Shown: piece after piece, positions 8,979 to 17,548 of the stretch
How the letters are laid out: each line of letters starts with the position of its first letter
How positions within the stretch are numbered: position 1 is the first letter of the stretch
Source: Clostridium sp.
GTDB lineage: Bacteria; Bacillota; Clostridia; Lachnospirales; Lachnospiraceae
Length of the DNA stretch: 56,042 bases
NCBI GenBank assembly: GCA_023664325.1
Contig: JAMPFS010000001.1
Location: 24,420-80,461 of the forward strand
Direction of reading: 5' to 3'
Program-made: the position numbers and the translations under genes
Notes under the pieces: generated by a model
What the model saw: the letters and a program-made list of their open reading frames with translations, nothing else
The model's database searches: none
What the model was told of the DNA's origin: nothing

Positions 8979-9455
8979 TTAAATTTTATTCTTTTTTCTC
9001 AAATAGTCAAGAAACTCTTCCAGCCCGGTCACGATATCCCGGTAAGTCACCTCAAAATCTCCGGTATACCAGGGGTCTGCCACATCCCTTTTCTCATCTG
9101 TAAAGTCAAGCAGACGGTAAATTTTATGTTCCGTATCCTTTCCGCAGATTCTCTCTGTGTTCCGGATATTCATGCTGTCCATGCAAATCAGATAATCATA
9201 TTTTTTATAGTCTGCTTTTGTCACCTGCACTGCCCGTTTGCCTGCGCAGGAGATACCCAAATTCTCTAAGATTTTCCGTGTACCCGGATGCACCGGGTTG
9301 CCTTCCTGCCCCCAAATTTCCTCGGTGCTGGTTGCAGCAGACCGGATATCGAACCGGTCAGAAATGCCCTGTTTTGTTACCATATCTTTTAATAAAAATT
9401 CTGCCATCGGTGAACGGCAGATGTTGCCGTGGCATATAAAAATTATTTTTATCAT
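8979..9455 (-). CDS. low molecular weight protein-tyrosine phosphatase
   Basis: 158 residues, the usual family length. It removes phosphate from tyrosine residues through a cysteinyl-phosphate intermediate. The active-site loop CHGNICRSP (CX5RS) sits at residues 8-16, and the general acid aspartate is in VADPWYTGDFEV. YDYLICMDSMNIRN is also typical. It is the last chromosomal gene before the integrase of the mobile element and has no obvious kinase neighbour here, so its target is unknown. Confidence 0.93.
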   Translation of the reverse strand: MIKIIFICHGNICRSPMAEFLLKDMVTKQGISDRFDIRSAATSTEEIWGQEGNPVHPGTRKILENLGISCAGKRAVQVTKADYKKYDYLICMDSMNIRNTERICGKDTEHKIYRLLDFTDEKRDVADPWYTGDFEVTYRDIVTGLEEFLDYLRKKNKI

Positions 9456-9513
9456 TCTGTTAAAACCTCCGTAAATACCGTGTTTTCAGCGATTTTGTTC
9501 TGTTTCTGAATTT

Positions 9514-9524
9514 TTTTGATTTTT
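9514..9524. other. candidate left attachment core of the mobile element
   Basis: TTTTGATTTTT occurs here and again at 45439-45449, outside the outermost element genes. Tn916-type integrases use AT-rich, weakly conserved sites. The string is low-complexity, so the match is suggestive only. Confidence 0.3.
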
Positions 9525-9572
9525 TTATTTTCCTCATATTTTATTATAAATCATCACAGTTTTGTGCAAATT

Positions 9573-9594
9573 CGAGTTAAATTTGAGTTAAATT
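9573..9594. repeat. tandem 11-bp repeats, likely integrase arm sites
   Basis: CGAGTTAAATT followed directly by TGAGTTAAATT, between the candidate core and the end of int. Repeats in this position are typical of arm-type binding sites for tyrosine recombinases. Confidence 0.5.
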
Positions 9595-9642
9595 CAAGAA
9601 TTTGTAACTCACTGGAAAATCCTTTTTGGCAGATGAACATTT

Positions 9643-10860
9643 TCATATGGCAGATTCCCGCTTCGGTTTTAACTCATAGACTTCACTCATCTCCTTTTTG
9701 ACATCTTCGTACTGGATATGAGTGTATGTATTGAGCGTAACCCCAATATCACTATGGCCCATAATATATTGCAATATTTTTGGGTTCATGCCCGATTTTG
9801 CCATATTGGAACAAAACGTATGTCTGCATACATGAGGGGTTATTTTCGGCATTTGCACCTTGTATATTGTATTGTACTTCTTTCTGATATGCTGAAAATA
9901 CTTCTCCCAGTGTAAGGCAACCATTGGCATATCATTCTTGTCAAGATAAAGAAAACCTGTCTTTCCGTCAACCATAGGCTCGATTTTTGGCTTCTTTCGG
10001 TTTTCAAGAATAATTTTGAAGCACTCATACACTTCATCTGTCATGGGAATTTCTCTTACTCCGCATGTTGTTTTAGTATCTTCAATTACATACCGCATAT
10101 CCCTTGTGCGCTGCAACTGGTGGTCTATGTTTATTTTTCGGTTTTTCATGTCCAAATCCGAAATTGTCAGCCCGGCAAATTCAGAAATTCTCATGCCAGT
10201 CTTAAAAAGAATAAATATTCCTTCGTAATACTTACAAAAATGATTGTCATTTTTAACAAATTCCAAAAATTGCCGTTCCTGTTTCCTTGTGATAGCTTCT
10301 CTCGTTATGCTGTCATTCACAACAACTGTGGCAAGCTGAAAGTCAAAAGGATTCTTTATGAGAAAATCATCATCAACTGCCATTTGGAATGCCGGACGGA
10401 TAACCCCTCTAACAGAATGGATTGTGCTATACCCTCTGCCGTCTCTCTGTAGTTTAATCAGCCAGGCCTTAGCATCTGATAATTTTATCTTATCAATCCT
10501 TTTTGTTCCAAATTCCTCTTTTTTGATGATGTTGACAACAAAGTTGTAATTTGCCTGTGTGTTGTGCCTTACGCCTGTTTTTTGTGATATATACTTCTCA
10601 ACAAGTTCAAGAACCGTCATATTCCCACCGCAAAGAACAATACCACTGTTCAAATCGTCTTTAATCTGCTTTTCTTTTTCCCTTAGCGACAAGTCTTTTC
10701 GTTTGCCTGCCGGTATTTTATCTGCCGGGAGCAGTTTCCAACTGTATATCTGTTTTCTTTTGCCTAAACTATTTGTATATTGATACCTGTATCTACCGTC
10801 CTTTCCTTGTGTTTCTCCATTGTTTAATACACGGCCTTTACTGTCTTTTCTCCGTACCAT
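9643..10860 (-). CDS. int: Tn916-type tyrosine integrase
   Basis: 405 residues from ATG 10860 (AAAGGAG 7 nt upstream), the same length as Tn916 Int. The longer frame to 10944 has a hydrophobic start that does not fit the family. N-terminal arm-binding region MVRRKDSKGRVLNNGE; core-binding helices MTVLELVEKYISQKTGV; catalytic domain with R in TGMRISEFAGL, H-x-x-R in TPHVCRHTFCSN, H in MGHSDIGVT and the nucleophile Y in LNTYTHIQYED. It excises and inserts the element. The gene is at the element's left end with repeats beyond it, as in Tn916, and xis lies just upstream. Confidence 0.95.
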   Translation of the reverse strand: MVRRKDSKGRVLNNGETQGKDGRYRYQYTNSLGKRKQIYSWKLLPADKIPAGKRKDLSLREKEKQIKDDLNSGIVLCGGNMTVLELVEKYISQKTGVRHNTQANYNFVVNIIKKEEFGTKRIDKIKLSDAKAWLIKLQRDGRGYSTIHSVRGVIRPAFQMAVDDDFLIKNPFDFQLATVVVNDSITREAITRKQERQFLEFVKNDNHFCKYYEGIFILFKTGMRISEFAGLTISDLDMKNRKINIDHQLQRTRDMRYVIEDTKTTCGVREIPMTDEVYECFKIILENRKKPKIEPMVDGKTGFLYLDKNDMPMVALHWEKYFQHIRKKYNTIYKVQMPKITPHVCRHTFCSNMAKSGMNPKILQYIMGHSDIGVTLNTYTHIQYEDVKKEMSEVYELKPKRESAI

Positions 10861-10965
10861 AGTAAGCTCCTTTCTGAATAAAAAGAGCGTTGCAAGTGAT
10901 AAAATCATAACACAAACAACCCTCTTTTGCAATTTCTGTGACAACTTATTATCAAATATGATAAT

Positions 10966-11166
10966 TTATATCGCATCAACGCTCTCTAAATATTTTTCCA
11001 GCCCCTTACGCTTGATCAAGGTTTTCGTGCCGTTCATCAAAATGAAATCGTAATTACTTTCCTTGATTTTTTGCCGGAGCACCGTTTCGCCTATGCCGCT
11101 GTAGGCTGCTGCTTCCTCAATCGTAAGAAGTATCTTATCCTTTAGCTCTACTTGAATTTTCCCCAT
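10966..11166 (-). CDS. xis: excisionase, Tn916 Xis-like
   Basis: 66 residues from ATG 11166 (GGAGGTG upstream); Tn916 Xis is of similar size. The winged-helix/MerR-like start LLTIEEAAAYSGIGETVLRQ and the basic wing MNGTKTLIKRKGLEKYL are characteristic. It bends DNA at the element ends and directs Int towards excision. The gap to int is about 105 bp. A copy of the element motif (11195-11208) lies upstream. Confidence 0.9.
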   Translation of the reverse strand: MGKIQVELKDKILLTIEEAAAYSGIGETVLRQKIKESNYDFILMNGTKTLIKRKGLEKYLESVDAI

Positions 11167-11194
11167 GCTTTCACCTCCACATCTTAATATTTTA

Positions 11195-11208
11195 CACAAT
11201 TAAAATGG
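11195..11208 (-). promoter_or_regulatory. element motif upstream of xis
   Basis: Minus strand CCATTTTAATTGTG, then 16 nt, then GGAGG of xis. Variant copy of the repeated element motif. Confidence 0.5.
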
Positions 11209-11305
11209 CAAATTTTTAGAGTTTGTATTTTTTTATAACCTTTCATACACTCTTATATAATTTCATATACTATTATATAGGTAGTAATATCTCTCTTAAA
11301 TTTGC

Positions 11306-11344
11306 AAAAATAAAGACTATGCATTTCTACATAGCCTTCATTTT
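11306..11344 (-). terminator. terminator between xis and the 11461 gene
   Basis: AAGGCTATG/CATAGTCTT stem followed by TATTTTTG on the minus strand. Confidence 0.65.
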
Positions 11345-11460
11345 AGATGGTTTCATTCCCTGTATTGGGCATACTGAATACCTATTTTTCTTTCATGCTC
11401 TTACCTTATTCCTATTCATTATCATGTTATTTTTCTCCTTTACATGAACTTATAGTGAGC

Positions 11461-12000
11461 TTATGATAAAATCATGCAGTTCACTATGTCACTGCCATAT
11501 GCCATGCTCAGTACATCCTGAATGCAGTCCGCCATACACTTATACTTATCTTGCAGCATTTCTTTCAGCATGATCTGCCCTCCGTCTATCTCTGGCATAT
11601 CGTTACTGAGTTCATACTGCTCGTAATAGATGTAATCCACATATCCCTGAGCCTGGTCTTCCGGAAGTAAATTGTTTCCGGTTCCCTCTGAAATGCGAAC
11701 GATCTGTTTCATTTCCGGAACGAATATGAATAAATCATCATATCCTTCCGGTTTCTGTCCAAAACAACGTTCCGTCCAGATGACTTCAGCAGGTCTTTGA
11801 TCTGCATAATAGTATCCGACTTCTTTCCACTGTTCTTCCGAATAACAGTCGCTGCAATTCATGCAACCCGGGTTTACGTCCGGGTGCTTTTTCCGAAATT
11901 CCTTTACAGCATCACGATAGCTGGATGCCACAACAACCAGATATGTATTCTGGTAAGGAAATTTCTTCCAACTTCCAAATGTGAAATAATACTTTTCCAT
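11461..12000 (-). CDS. hypothetical element protein
   Basis: 179 residues from ATG 12000 (GGGAGG 9-10 nt upstream). Soluble, acidic, with MEKYYFTFGSWKKFPYQNTYLVVVASSYRDAVKEFR at the start and a two-cysteine cluster GCMNCSDCYSEEQW that could bind metal. The C-terminus contains MADCIQDVLSMAYG. Proteins of this type occur as cargo of clostridial conjugative elements, but I do not recognise a named family. It follows the 12021 gene by 20 bp and is probably in the same operon. Confidence 0.65.
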   Translation of the reverse strand: MEKYYFTFGSWKKFPYQNTYLVVVASSYRDAVKEFRKKHPDVNPGCMNCSDCYSEEQWKEVGYYYADQRPAEVIWTERCFGQKPEGYDDLFIFVPEMKQIVRISEGTGNNLLPEDQAQGYVDYIYYEQYELSNDMPEIDGGQIMLKEMLQDKYKCMADCIQDVLSMAYGSDIVNCMILS

Positions 12001-12020
12001 TTTGATATTTTCCTCCCTAT

Positions 12021-12662
12021 TTAGTAACATACAGATGCAATTCTGCCGCTGCGTAATGATATATATTCTTCCTCGTCTACCAGATCTTTTCCCAAAGATT
12101 CAAAATTAATATATTGCTCAATCGCCTGATTGGATTCATTTAGATATCCGATACCCCAAAGATACTCCTGTCCTAATGTTTTTTCATTAGCGTAAACATA
12201 GTTTACTATAGACCTGTCCTTATAATCCTGGGCATATTCATCCCAGATATCTTCAATATCTTCGTCTGATAAATCATACTCATCTTTTAGGTATTCTTTT
12301 TCTCCTTCCTGGATATCCTCGAAATATTTTTCAGCCTCGGGAGAAGCTAACTTATCATAGACGTCCTGAATGTCTTCGATTAAGGATATTCCCGCTTGAT
12401 ATCTTTCATCTTCTGGCGTAATTCTCATACCCAGATTATTTATATTGTCTCTAAATTCCACAATGCGGTTATATTCTTCCCGGCATAAGAATGTATCAAT
12501 CTGATCATAATCAGGGAACGTATGAATGCAATATTGTGAGCCATGTAAATTAACTGGGGCAAAATAATGTCCGCACACAAATTTTGACGGCACTTTATCA
12601 AGATATGCACAGCAATCCCTATCATTACTATCCTTTAATTTGAATAAAAATAAATATTGCAT
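12021..12662 (-). CDS. hypothetical element protein, ArdA-like C-terminus
   Basis: 213 residues with a good GGAGG site. The N-terminus is MQYLFLFKLKDSNDRDCCAYL; the middle is strongly acidic (DIQEGEKEYLKDEYDLSDED). The end, QAIEQYINFESLGKDLVDEEEY, resembles the YIDYEAxGRDL segment of ArdA antirestriction proteins, which mimic DNA with a negative surface. That comparison is from memory of the family and covers only a short stretch. A copy of the element motif lies 18 nt before its ribosome binding site. Confidence 0.6.
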   Translation of the reverse strand: MQYLFLFKLKDSNDRDCCAYLDKVPSKFVCGHYFAPVNLHGSQYCIHTFPDYDQIDTFLCREEYNRIVEFRDNINNLGMRITPEDERYQAGISLIEDIQDVYDKLASPEAEKYFEDIQEGEKEYLKDEYDLSDEDIEDIWDEYAQDYKDRSIVNYVYANEKTLGQEYLWGIGYLNESNQAIEQYINFESLGKDLVDEEEYISLRSGRIASVCY

Positions 12663-12693
12663 TTTAATTTCCTCCTATATATAAATATTTTTT

Positions 12694-12707
12694 CATAATT
12701 AATATGA
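12694..12707 (-). promoter_or_regulatory. element motif upstream of the 12021 gene
   Basis: Minus strand TCATATTAATTATG, 18 nt before GGAGG. Confidence 0.5.
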
Positions 12708-12721
12708 AAAAACAGAATATT

Positions 12722-12775
12722 AAAAAATTATGAGGCATGGTTTTATACCATACCCCATAGTTTTTGGAATATCCA
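12722..12775 (-). terminator. strong terminator after the 51-residue gene
   Basis: Minus strand ATGGGGTATGGT pairs with ACCATGCCTCAT (12 bp, four-nt loop), followed by ATTTTTT. Confidence 0.8.
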
Positions 12776-12777
12776 GT

Positions 12778-12933
12778 TTAATCTGGAATTACCTCCACGA
12801 TTCCATTTTTCTCTAAAATTTGTTGGATGATGACTCTTGAATCCTCTCTGCTAAAGTGCAGATTTTCTGCTATTTCATCAATAATTTCATCCGCAATCAA
12901 CCTCATGCTTTCTTCCGTAATTTTTTCAACCAT
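12778..12933 (-). CDS. small acidic hypothetical protein, 51 residues
   Basis: Begins MVEKITEESMRLIADEI and ends EKNGIVEVIPD. It is predicted to be two or three helices, with many acidic residues. AGGAAGGATATTACA lies before the ATG. It follows the DUF932-like gene by 28 bp and precedes a strong terminator, so it is the last gene of that unit. Function unknown. Confidence 0.65.
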   Translation of the reverse strand: MVEKITEESMRLIADEIIDEIAENLHFSREDSRVIIQQILEKNGIVEVIPD

Positions 12934-12961
12934 TGTAATATCCTTCCTGTCTCAAATTAGT

Positions 12962-13972
12962 TTAAGCTACCTGCAATGCACGGCTTTCCAAGAATTCCCT
13001 TCTTTGAATATCCTTGATGTCTCTTGCATATTCCGTAATTGCATTTGCCAAAGCCCATTGGCTTCTGCTGCCATACTGAAGGGAATAGTTATCATATAAT
13101 ACGATAACCTTTTCTGCTTCTTTCTTACTCATGGTCAGCTTCTTTGCAAGATATTCTGTCTGAAATTCCTTATTCATATCCTCAAGGGCTGAAGGTACTG
13201 CCGTGGCAGTTAATAAGATTTGTTTTACATCCTCTTTCTTTTCCTTCAAAAATTCCAAAGATGCATTGAACTCTGCTGCAATATCCTTTGTCCCTCTATG
13301 AATCTGCCTACATAAAGTAAGTTTTTTCACAGACAGAATCATTCCATTGGAACACACCTGCCGGTACAGCCCTAATAAAATACGGAATGATGCGGCACCG
13401 ACCATGGAATTGTCAATAAAGTAAGCATAATACATTGGAGATGTATCTTCCGGCAGGTAAAATGGTTCGCTCTCTACTGCCCGGAGATGTAACCGTTCCG
13501 GTGACACATGGACATTCTTGTAGCGGCATCCTGCCAATGGGGATGATCCGATAATATCCATCACTTCATCATCATCAAAAAAGGAATATGTGTTAGATAC
13601 TACACCGTAAATTTTCTGCTTCCCATCTACAGTATACTTCCGTGCTGTTAATGGCTTGTCAGGATGCATCTTAAAATAATGATTGATGCGGTCATGCACA
13701 ATATTCTTTGCAAGAGCGGCATTTGTTCCATTAATGCCTTTCACAAACGGAGCCGGGAAGCCTACGGAATTTCCAAGTGAACTGAATCCATAATCGCTGT
13801 AATTCTCTGGTGTGGCCAAATACAAAGAGCTTTCAGAAAACGTCTGGTTTTCATTTGTATTACAAATGCCATATACCTTCTGTGCAATATTACTAAAGTT
13901 ATCTTCTACAAAGTTTTTTGAACATAAAAAAAATCCACCCGGCCATATAGGCTGAATGGATTTCCGTATCAA
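12962..13972 (-). CDS. DUF932-like plasmid/phage protein, start uncertain
   Basis: Up to 336 residues if the TTG at 13972 is used. Core features fit DUF932-type proteins common on plasmids and phages: GVVSNTYSFFDDDEVMDII, FRILLGLYRQVCSNGMIL, then a helical C-terminal half. No ribosome binding site precedes the TTG, and the first ~15 codons coincide with a terminator hairpin at 13925-13964 (encoding IRKSIQPIWPGGFF). No ATG or GTG is in frame for the next ~45 codons. The gene may therefore be 5'-truncated, or it may use a non-standard start. The molecular function of DUF932 is not known to me. Confidence 0.6.
   Translation of the reverse strand: MIRKSIQPIWPGGFFLCSKNFVEDNFSNIAQKVYGICNTNENQTFSESSLYLATPENYSDYGFSSLGNSVGFPAPFVKGINGTNAALAKNIVHDRINHYFKMHPDKPLTARKYTVDGKQKIYGVVSNTYSFFDDDEVMDIIGSSPLAGCRYKNVHVSPERLHLRAVESEPFYLPEDTSPMYYAYFIDNSMVGAASFRILLGLYRQVCSNGMILSVKKLTLCRQIHRGTKDIAAEFNASLEFLKEKKEDVKQILLTATAVPSALEDMNKEFQTEYLAKKLTMSKKEAEKVIVLYDNYSLQYGSRSQWALANAITEYARDIKDIQRREFLESRALQVA
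13925..13964 (-). terminator. terminator of the 13990 gene, inside the next frame
   Basis: Minus strand AATCCATTCAGCC pairs with GGCCGGGTGGATT and is followed by TTTTTT. It resembles the hairpin at 38721-38763 in sequence, and it overlaps the apparent N-terminus of the DUF932-like frame. Confidence 0.75.
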
Positions 13973-13989
13973 CTTGCTGTAGCTTTTGC

Positions 13990-14730
13990 TTAATGTGATT
14001 GATTCATAAAATTCAAAAATAGTGTTTTTGCATCCAACTGTTCAATTCCTGAAAAATTGGATACAATCTTGACATTTGTCCAGGCATCCGTCCTTCTCAA
14101 GCATAACAATTCATATACCCCTGATGAATCTGCGGGGAGCTGCATTGCTCTAGGCTGGAAATATTTTCCATCCTCTAATGACTGTATCATATATGACATC
14201 TGTTGATTCGTGACTATTCCCTGTACTACCGCTGTTGTCACCATGTTATTCAGACACTTGTCTTCCTTGCGCTTATAAATCAATTCCGTATTTAATGACA
14301 GTGGTTTCCCATCCATAGCCTGCGACAACGGATTATCATAATCCATATCATTCCAGTAAATACTGCACGCATTATATTTCCCCTGCGGATCGGCTAAATC
14401 ATATAACTCAATTTCCATGTCCTCATTTATGCGGTAATCCTGATACAGATCATATATACATGCAATCATATCATCCGTTCTCCATCCGGCATCCCGCATA
14501 CGGACGATTGTGATTTTTAACATTTCCAGCATAGCCCATTCATTCTTTTGTAATTCCGATGTCTCTTTCACCTTGAATCCGTAGTGGTCACACCCATACA
14601 GATTTTTAAGCCAATCTGAAATCTTCCCTATATCCTTTAATTCCCCGGGATAAATAACCTTCTGAGGAAGTAAGGGCATCTTTTTATCATCACTGTCTGT
14701 CTTCCATTCAATATTATAAATTAATAACAT
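13990..14730 (-). CDS. hypothetical element protein
   Basis: 246 residues from ATG 14730 (AAAGGAGA 6 nt upstream; the longer frame to 14808 lacks a site). Begins MLLIYNIEWKTDSDDKKMPLLP. Contains MLEMLKITIVRMRDAGWRTDDMIACIYDLYQD and a C-terminal half with MVTTAVVQGIVTNQQMSYMIQSLEDG. Soluble, mixed alpha/beta; no family recognised. It has its own motif-containing upstream region (14887-14900) and terminator, so it is likely monocistronic. Confidence 0.65.
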   Translation of the reverse strand: MLLIYNIEWKTDSDDKKMPLLPQKVIYPGELKDIGKISDWLKNLYGCDHYGFKVKETSELQKNEWAMLEMLKITIVRMRDAGWRTDDMIACIYDLYQDYRINEDMEIELYDLADPQGKYNACSIYWNDMDYDNPLSQAMDGKPLSLNTELIYKRKEDKCLNNMVTTAVVQGIVTNQQMSYMIQSLEDGKYFQPRAMQLPADSSGVYELLCLRRTDAWTNVKIVSNFSGIEQLDAKTLFLNFMNQSH

Positions 14731-14886
14731 TATTTTTCTCCTTTCTGCGGAATTTAATTCCGTATTTCCTTTAAATTCCGTCTGCGTTTTCATAAACAAT
14801 CTAAGCATAATTTAATTTGTTTGTTCCAAAACTTCTTTCATTTAACCTCATTATTTTCCTCCCTGTATATAAATTTGTTTTTGTTA

Positions 14887-14900
14887 CATTGATAAAATAA
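14887..14900 (-). promoter_or_regulatory. element motif upstream of the 13990 gene
   Basis: Minus strand TTATTTTATCAATG, 23 nt before a GGGAGG. That GGGAGG lies near 14860, about 130 nt before the ATG at 14730, so a short unannotated leader may intervene. Confidence 0.55.
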
Positions 14901-14911
14901 GGATTTAGCAT

Positions 14912-14953
14912 AAAAAAAATTTCCGGATATCCATGTACCCGGAGATTTTTTTA
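14912..14953 (-). terminator. terminator of the dam-parA-parB operon
   Basis: Minus strand TCTCCGGGTA pairs with TATCCGGAAA, followed by TTTTTTTT, overlapping the end of parB. The same hairpin has T-runs on both strands. Confidence 0.75.
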
Positions 14954-15865
14954 TGAAAAATACTGTTCTAATGCTTTTTCGATTATTTCCTCTGCCTGCT
15001 TCGTTGTCTTTCCGGCAAAATACTTTTGATAAATATTGGGGGATACTTTCACGCTCTTGTAATTTGCCTTTTGAGCGGCACCGGTTAATAACTCCAATAC
15101 TGTATGATGGTCTAATTGATTGTCTTTGGCTAAAGCTCGGATATTTTTAGCCTTTCCCGGTGTAAGGACTGCATGATGCCTATCCATAATTTCAAATACC
15201 ATGGTCTGCTCATCTTTTGCCAAGTAAGACAGCTCAACGCCTGCAAGTAGTGATAATTTTTCATCATCCAATAATGCTTTCCAAGCATCTGTTAAGTGGT
15301 TAATGCGGATTAATCTTGCAACAGAGCTTCCGGATAACCCGTATTCTTTTCCTACAGATTCCCTGTTTATTTCCGGTTCATCAACCTTTTCCCCATTTAG
15401 TCTCTTTAATTCCCGGATGATGTCATTGCGTTTTCCTTGGTTCTTCATGGTTTCATATCTCTCGGCAATCACAAGAGCCTTTTCGGAAGTAAGCAGTTCA
15501 TTAAAGGAACGTTGCATAAGATTTGTCTCAACCACATATGTATAAGCATCTTCATCCGATAAATCAATCTTTACTATGCACGGAACCTTGCCAAGCCCTG
15601 CAATCTTGGCAGCATTCACCCGGTTATGCCCTGATAATATTTCATATCCGGTATCCATTTTCCTGACAATCACCGGCACAAGAATGCCGTTCTCACGTAT
15701 GCTTTCCACCATATCTTCCAGACGTTCTCCCTTATAAAGCTTAAAAGGGTGTTTCCTATATGCTGAAAGCTGGTTAATATCTAATTCTTCTACTCCCGCA
15801 ACTTCATAAGAACCGGTCAAAAAGTCGATTGCATCACCGGTAAACATTTCCCTTTTCTTTTTCAT
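14951..15865 (-). CDS. parB: ParB-like partition/nucleoid occlusion protein
   Basis: 304 residues. N-terminal ParB/Srx nuclease-like domain: INQLSAYRKHPFKLY, MVESIRENGILVPVIVRKMD, and the signature GYEILSGHNRVNAAKIAG (GHxR box), which in ParB binds CTP. A helix-turn-helix follows (NRESVGKEYGLSGSSVARLIRINHLT). With ParA it segregates the element, or a circular form of it. The start ATG overlaps the parA stop by 4 nt, so translation is coupled. No parS consensus was confirmed here. Confidence 0.9.
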   Translation of the reverse strand: MKKKREMFTGDAIDFLTGSYEVAGVEELDINQLSAYRKHPFKLYKGERLEDMVESIRENGILVPVIVRKMDTGYEILSGHNRVNAAKIAGLGKVPCIVKIDLSDEDAYTYVVETNLMQRSFNELLTSEKALVIAERYETMKNQGKRNDIIRELKRLNGEKVDEPEINRESVGKEYGLSGSSVARLIRINHLTDAWKALLDDEKLSLLAGVELSYLAKDEQTMVFEIMDRHHAVLTPGKAKNIRALAKDNQLDHHTVLELLTGAAQKANYKSVKVSPNIYQKYFAGKTTKQAEEIIEKALEQYFS

Positions 15866-16662
15866 ACCCCATCCCCCTCGTACATTCTCTCAAGTTCCCT
15901 GGCAAAATTCATATAAGCGATTCCGGCAATGGAATTAGATGCATATTCCTCAATGCTTAAACCATAGTAAGCGGATTCCCCTAATTTAATCGTCATTGGG
16001 ATATGTGTCCCAAAAATGTGCAGCTTATCCTTAAATGCCTCTTCCACATCCTGTATGATCATCTTATAAAGCTTTGTCCGTACATTGCACATGGTAAGCA
16101 AAATCCCACGAATGCTTAACCTCGGATTAATCTTTTTCTTGATCTTTGCGATCGTCCTTAGCAGGTCATCTACCCCCATCATTCCCCAAAACTGCGGATT
16201 GACGGTAATAATGACATCATCAGCGGCAGTCAGGGCATTGATGGTCAGGTTACCCAATGACGGGCAGGTGTCGATTAAGATATAATCATATTCATCTGCC
16301 AACGGTTCCAATACATTGCTTAATGTCTTTTCCGAAAAAATAGTGGACTGCTGCAGCTTCATGTCAATGACCGAGAGTGAAATGGATGATGGAATAAAAT
16401 CCACTCCCTCATGATGCAGGATAAATGTTTCCTTGTCCGGCAGCTCTTCATCTTCAATTTCCATATCCATAAGTTCTGCAATCGTAATGTCCAATTCCTT
16501 TGGATTATCGACTCCAAATCCGGTTGTTAAGTTTGCCTGTGAATCAAAATCAACCGCTAATACCTTTTTTCCCATTTTCGATAATGAATATGCAAGGTTA
16601 AGCACAGTGGTTGTCTTTGCACAGCCTCCTTTCTGATTTGCGATTGTGATTATCGTTGCCAT
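15862..16662 (-). CDS. parA: ParA-family partition ATPase
   Basis: 266 residues. The deviant Walker A motif KGGCAKTTT sits at residues 11-19. Walker A' VDFDSQANLTTGFG, switch II DYILIDTCPSLGNLTINALTAADDVII and PQFWGMMGVDDL complete the family pattern. Soj-like proteins of this size lack an N-terminal DNA-binding domain and bind nucleoid DNA non-specifically when ATP-bound. AAAGGAGGAAAA precedes the ATG. Downstream of dam, overlapping parB. Confidence 0.93.
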   Translation of the reverse strand: MATIITIANQKGGCAKTTTVLNLAYSLSKMGKKVLAVDFDSQANLTTGFGVDNPKELDITIAELMDMEIEDEELPDKETFILHHEGVDFIPSSISLSVIDMKLQQSTIFSEKTLSNVLEPLADEYDYILIDTCPSLGNLTINALTAADDVIITVNPQFWGMMGVDDLLRTIAKIKKKINPRLSIRGILLTMCNVRTKLYKMIIQDVEEAFKDKLHIFGTHIPMTIKLGESAYYGLSIEEYASNSIAGIAYMNFARELERMYEGDGV

Positions 16663-16682
16663 AACTTTTTCCTCCTTTTTAA

Positions 16683-17432
16683 TCAGTTGTGCTTAAATAA
16701 TTTTTCAGTAGACCTACTTTTATCTACTGTTTTAATACTTCTGCTTACTTCCTGCTCCCAGATACATTCAAAATCGTCTGGTGCATTTTCTTCACTTATA
16801 AGTACAATATTATATTTAGACCATTCTCTCATCGTCTGCCAAAATTTATCATAATCAAAAGTTAATGCATTTGCATATTGTTTTGTGCATTGATACGGTG
16901 GATCACAATAAATGACCATTCCAGAGTCATAGGGTAACTCAATAGACTCTTTATAATCGCAAGATAGAAATTCAATATCTCCTAAATTGGAAGTTTGTGT
17001 CAAAATATTCTTCTTTGCTTCCTGATAATAATTTCTTAACCTCATGCCATTCTTAGTTTTTCCATACACCGTTTTAGCATATCCACCATCAAACCACCGT
17101 CCATTAAATGAAGCAAGAAATCCTATATTCCCAATCTCCCAATCTTCAAATTTAGAAGTATCTCCATTATAAAATGCTGTTCTTGCTTCGTCATATAAAG
17201 CTTTTGGTACTTCTTCATATAATGGTTTATTGTCTTGTACTCGCTTTAAAAGAGCAATTAAATACCTATTTTTATCAAATCCACATTTTTCTTTGCATTG
17301 AATCTTATCAATAACATTAGCTCCTCCCACAAAAGGCTCTACATATTTTTCAATGCTGTTTTCATCTATGTATCTCTGAATAATCGGAACAATATGTTTC
17401 GCTATTCGAGATTTACTTCCCATATATTTCAA
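16683..17432 (-). CDS. D12-class adenine-N6 DNA methyltransferase (Dam-like)
   Basis: 249 residues from a TTG start. MKYMGSKSRIAKHIVP is the normal N-terminus of the family, so TTG fits better than the ATG 9 nt downstream. SAM-binding FVGGANVIDKI, then the catalytic DPPY in MVIYCDPPYQCTKQYAN. It methylates adenine, likely in a short target such as GATC, although specificity cannot be read from sequence. No restriction enzyme is adjacent, so it is probably solitary: protection, or control of partition. It heads the parA-parB operon (20-bp gap) and overlaps a 15-codon leader frame. Confidence 0.88.
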   Translation of the reverse strand: MKYMGSKSRIAKHIVPIIQRYIDENSIEKYVEPFVGGANVIDKIQCKEKCGFDKNRYLIALLKRVQDNKPLYEEVPKALYDEARTAFYNGDTSKFEDWEIGNIGFLASFNGRWFDGGYAKTVYGKTKNGMRLRNYYQEAKKNILTQTSNLGDIEFLSCDYKESIELPYDSGMVIYCDPPYQCTKQYANALTFDYDKFWQTMREWSKYNIVLISEENAPDDFECIWEQEVSRSIKTVDKSRSTEKLFKHN

Positions 17433-17476
17433 GATTCTTTTACCAGAAAGGTAGAATTCTCTTCCGGCTGCAGCAC
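17429..17476 (-). CDS. 15-codon leader ORF overlapping the methyltransferase start
   Basis: GTG start with AAAGGA 7 nt upstream; encodes MLQPEENSTFLVKES. Its TGA stop overlaps the TTG start of the methyltransferase as TTGA. The methyltransferase start itself has no good binding site, so translation by re-initiation from this leader would explain its expression. Predicted from sequence only. Confidence 0.4.
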   Translation of the reverse strand: MLQPEENSTFLVKES

Positions 17477-17548
17477 CTTTTTTCCTTTCTGTATTATTTT
17501 AATCAATCGTACATTGAATCTCTTTCTTTAACTACCATAAAACCATTG

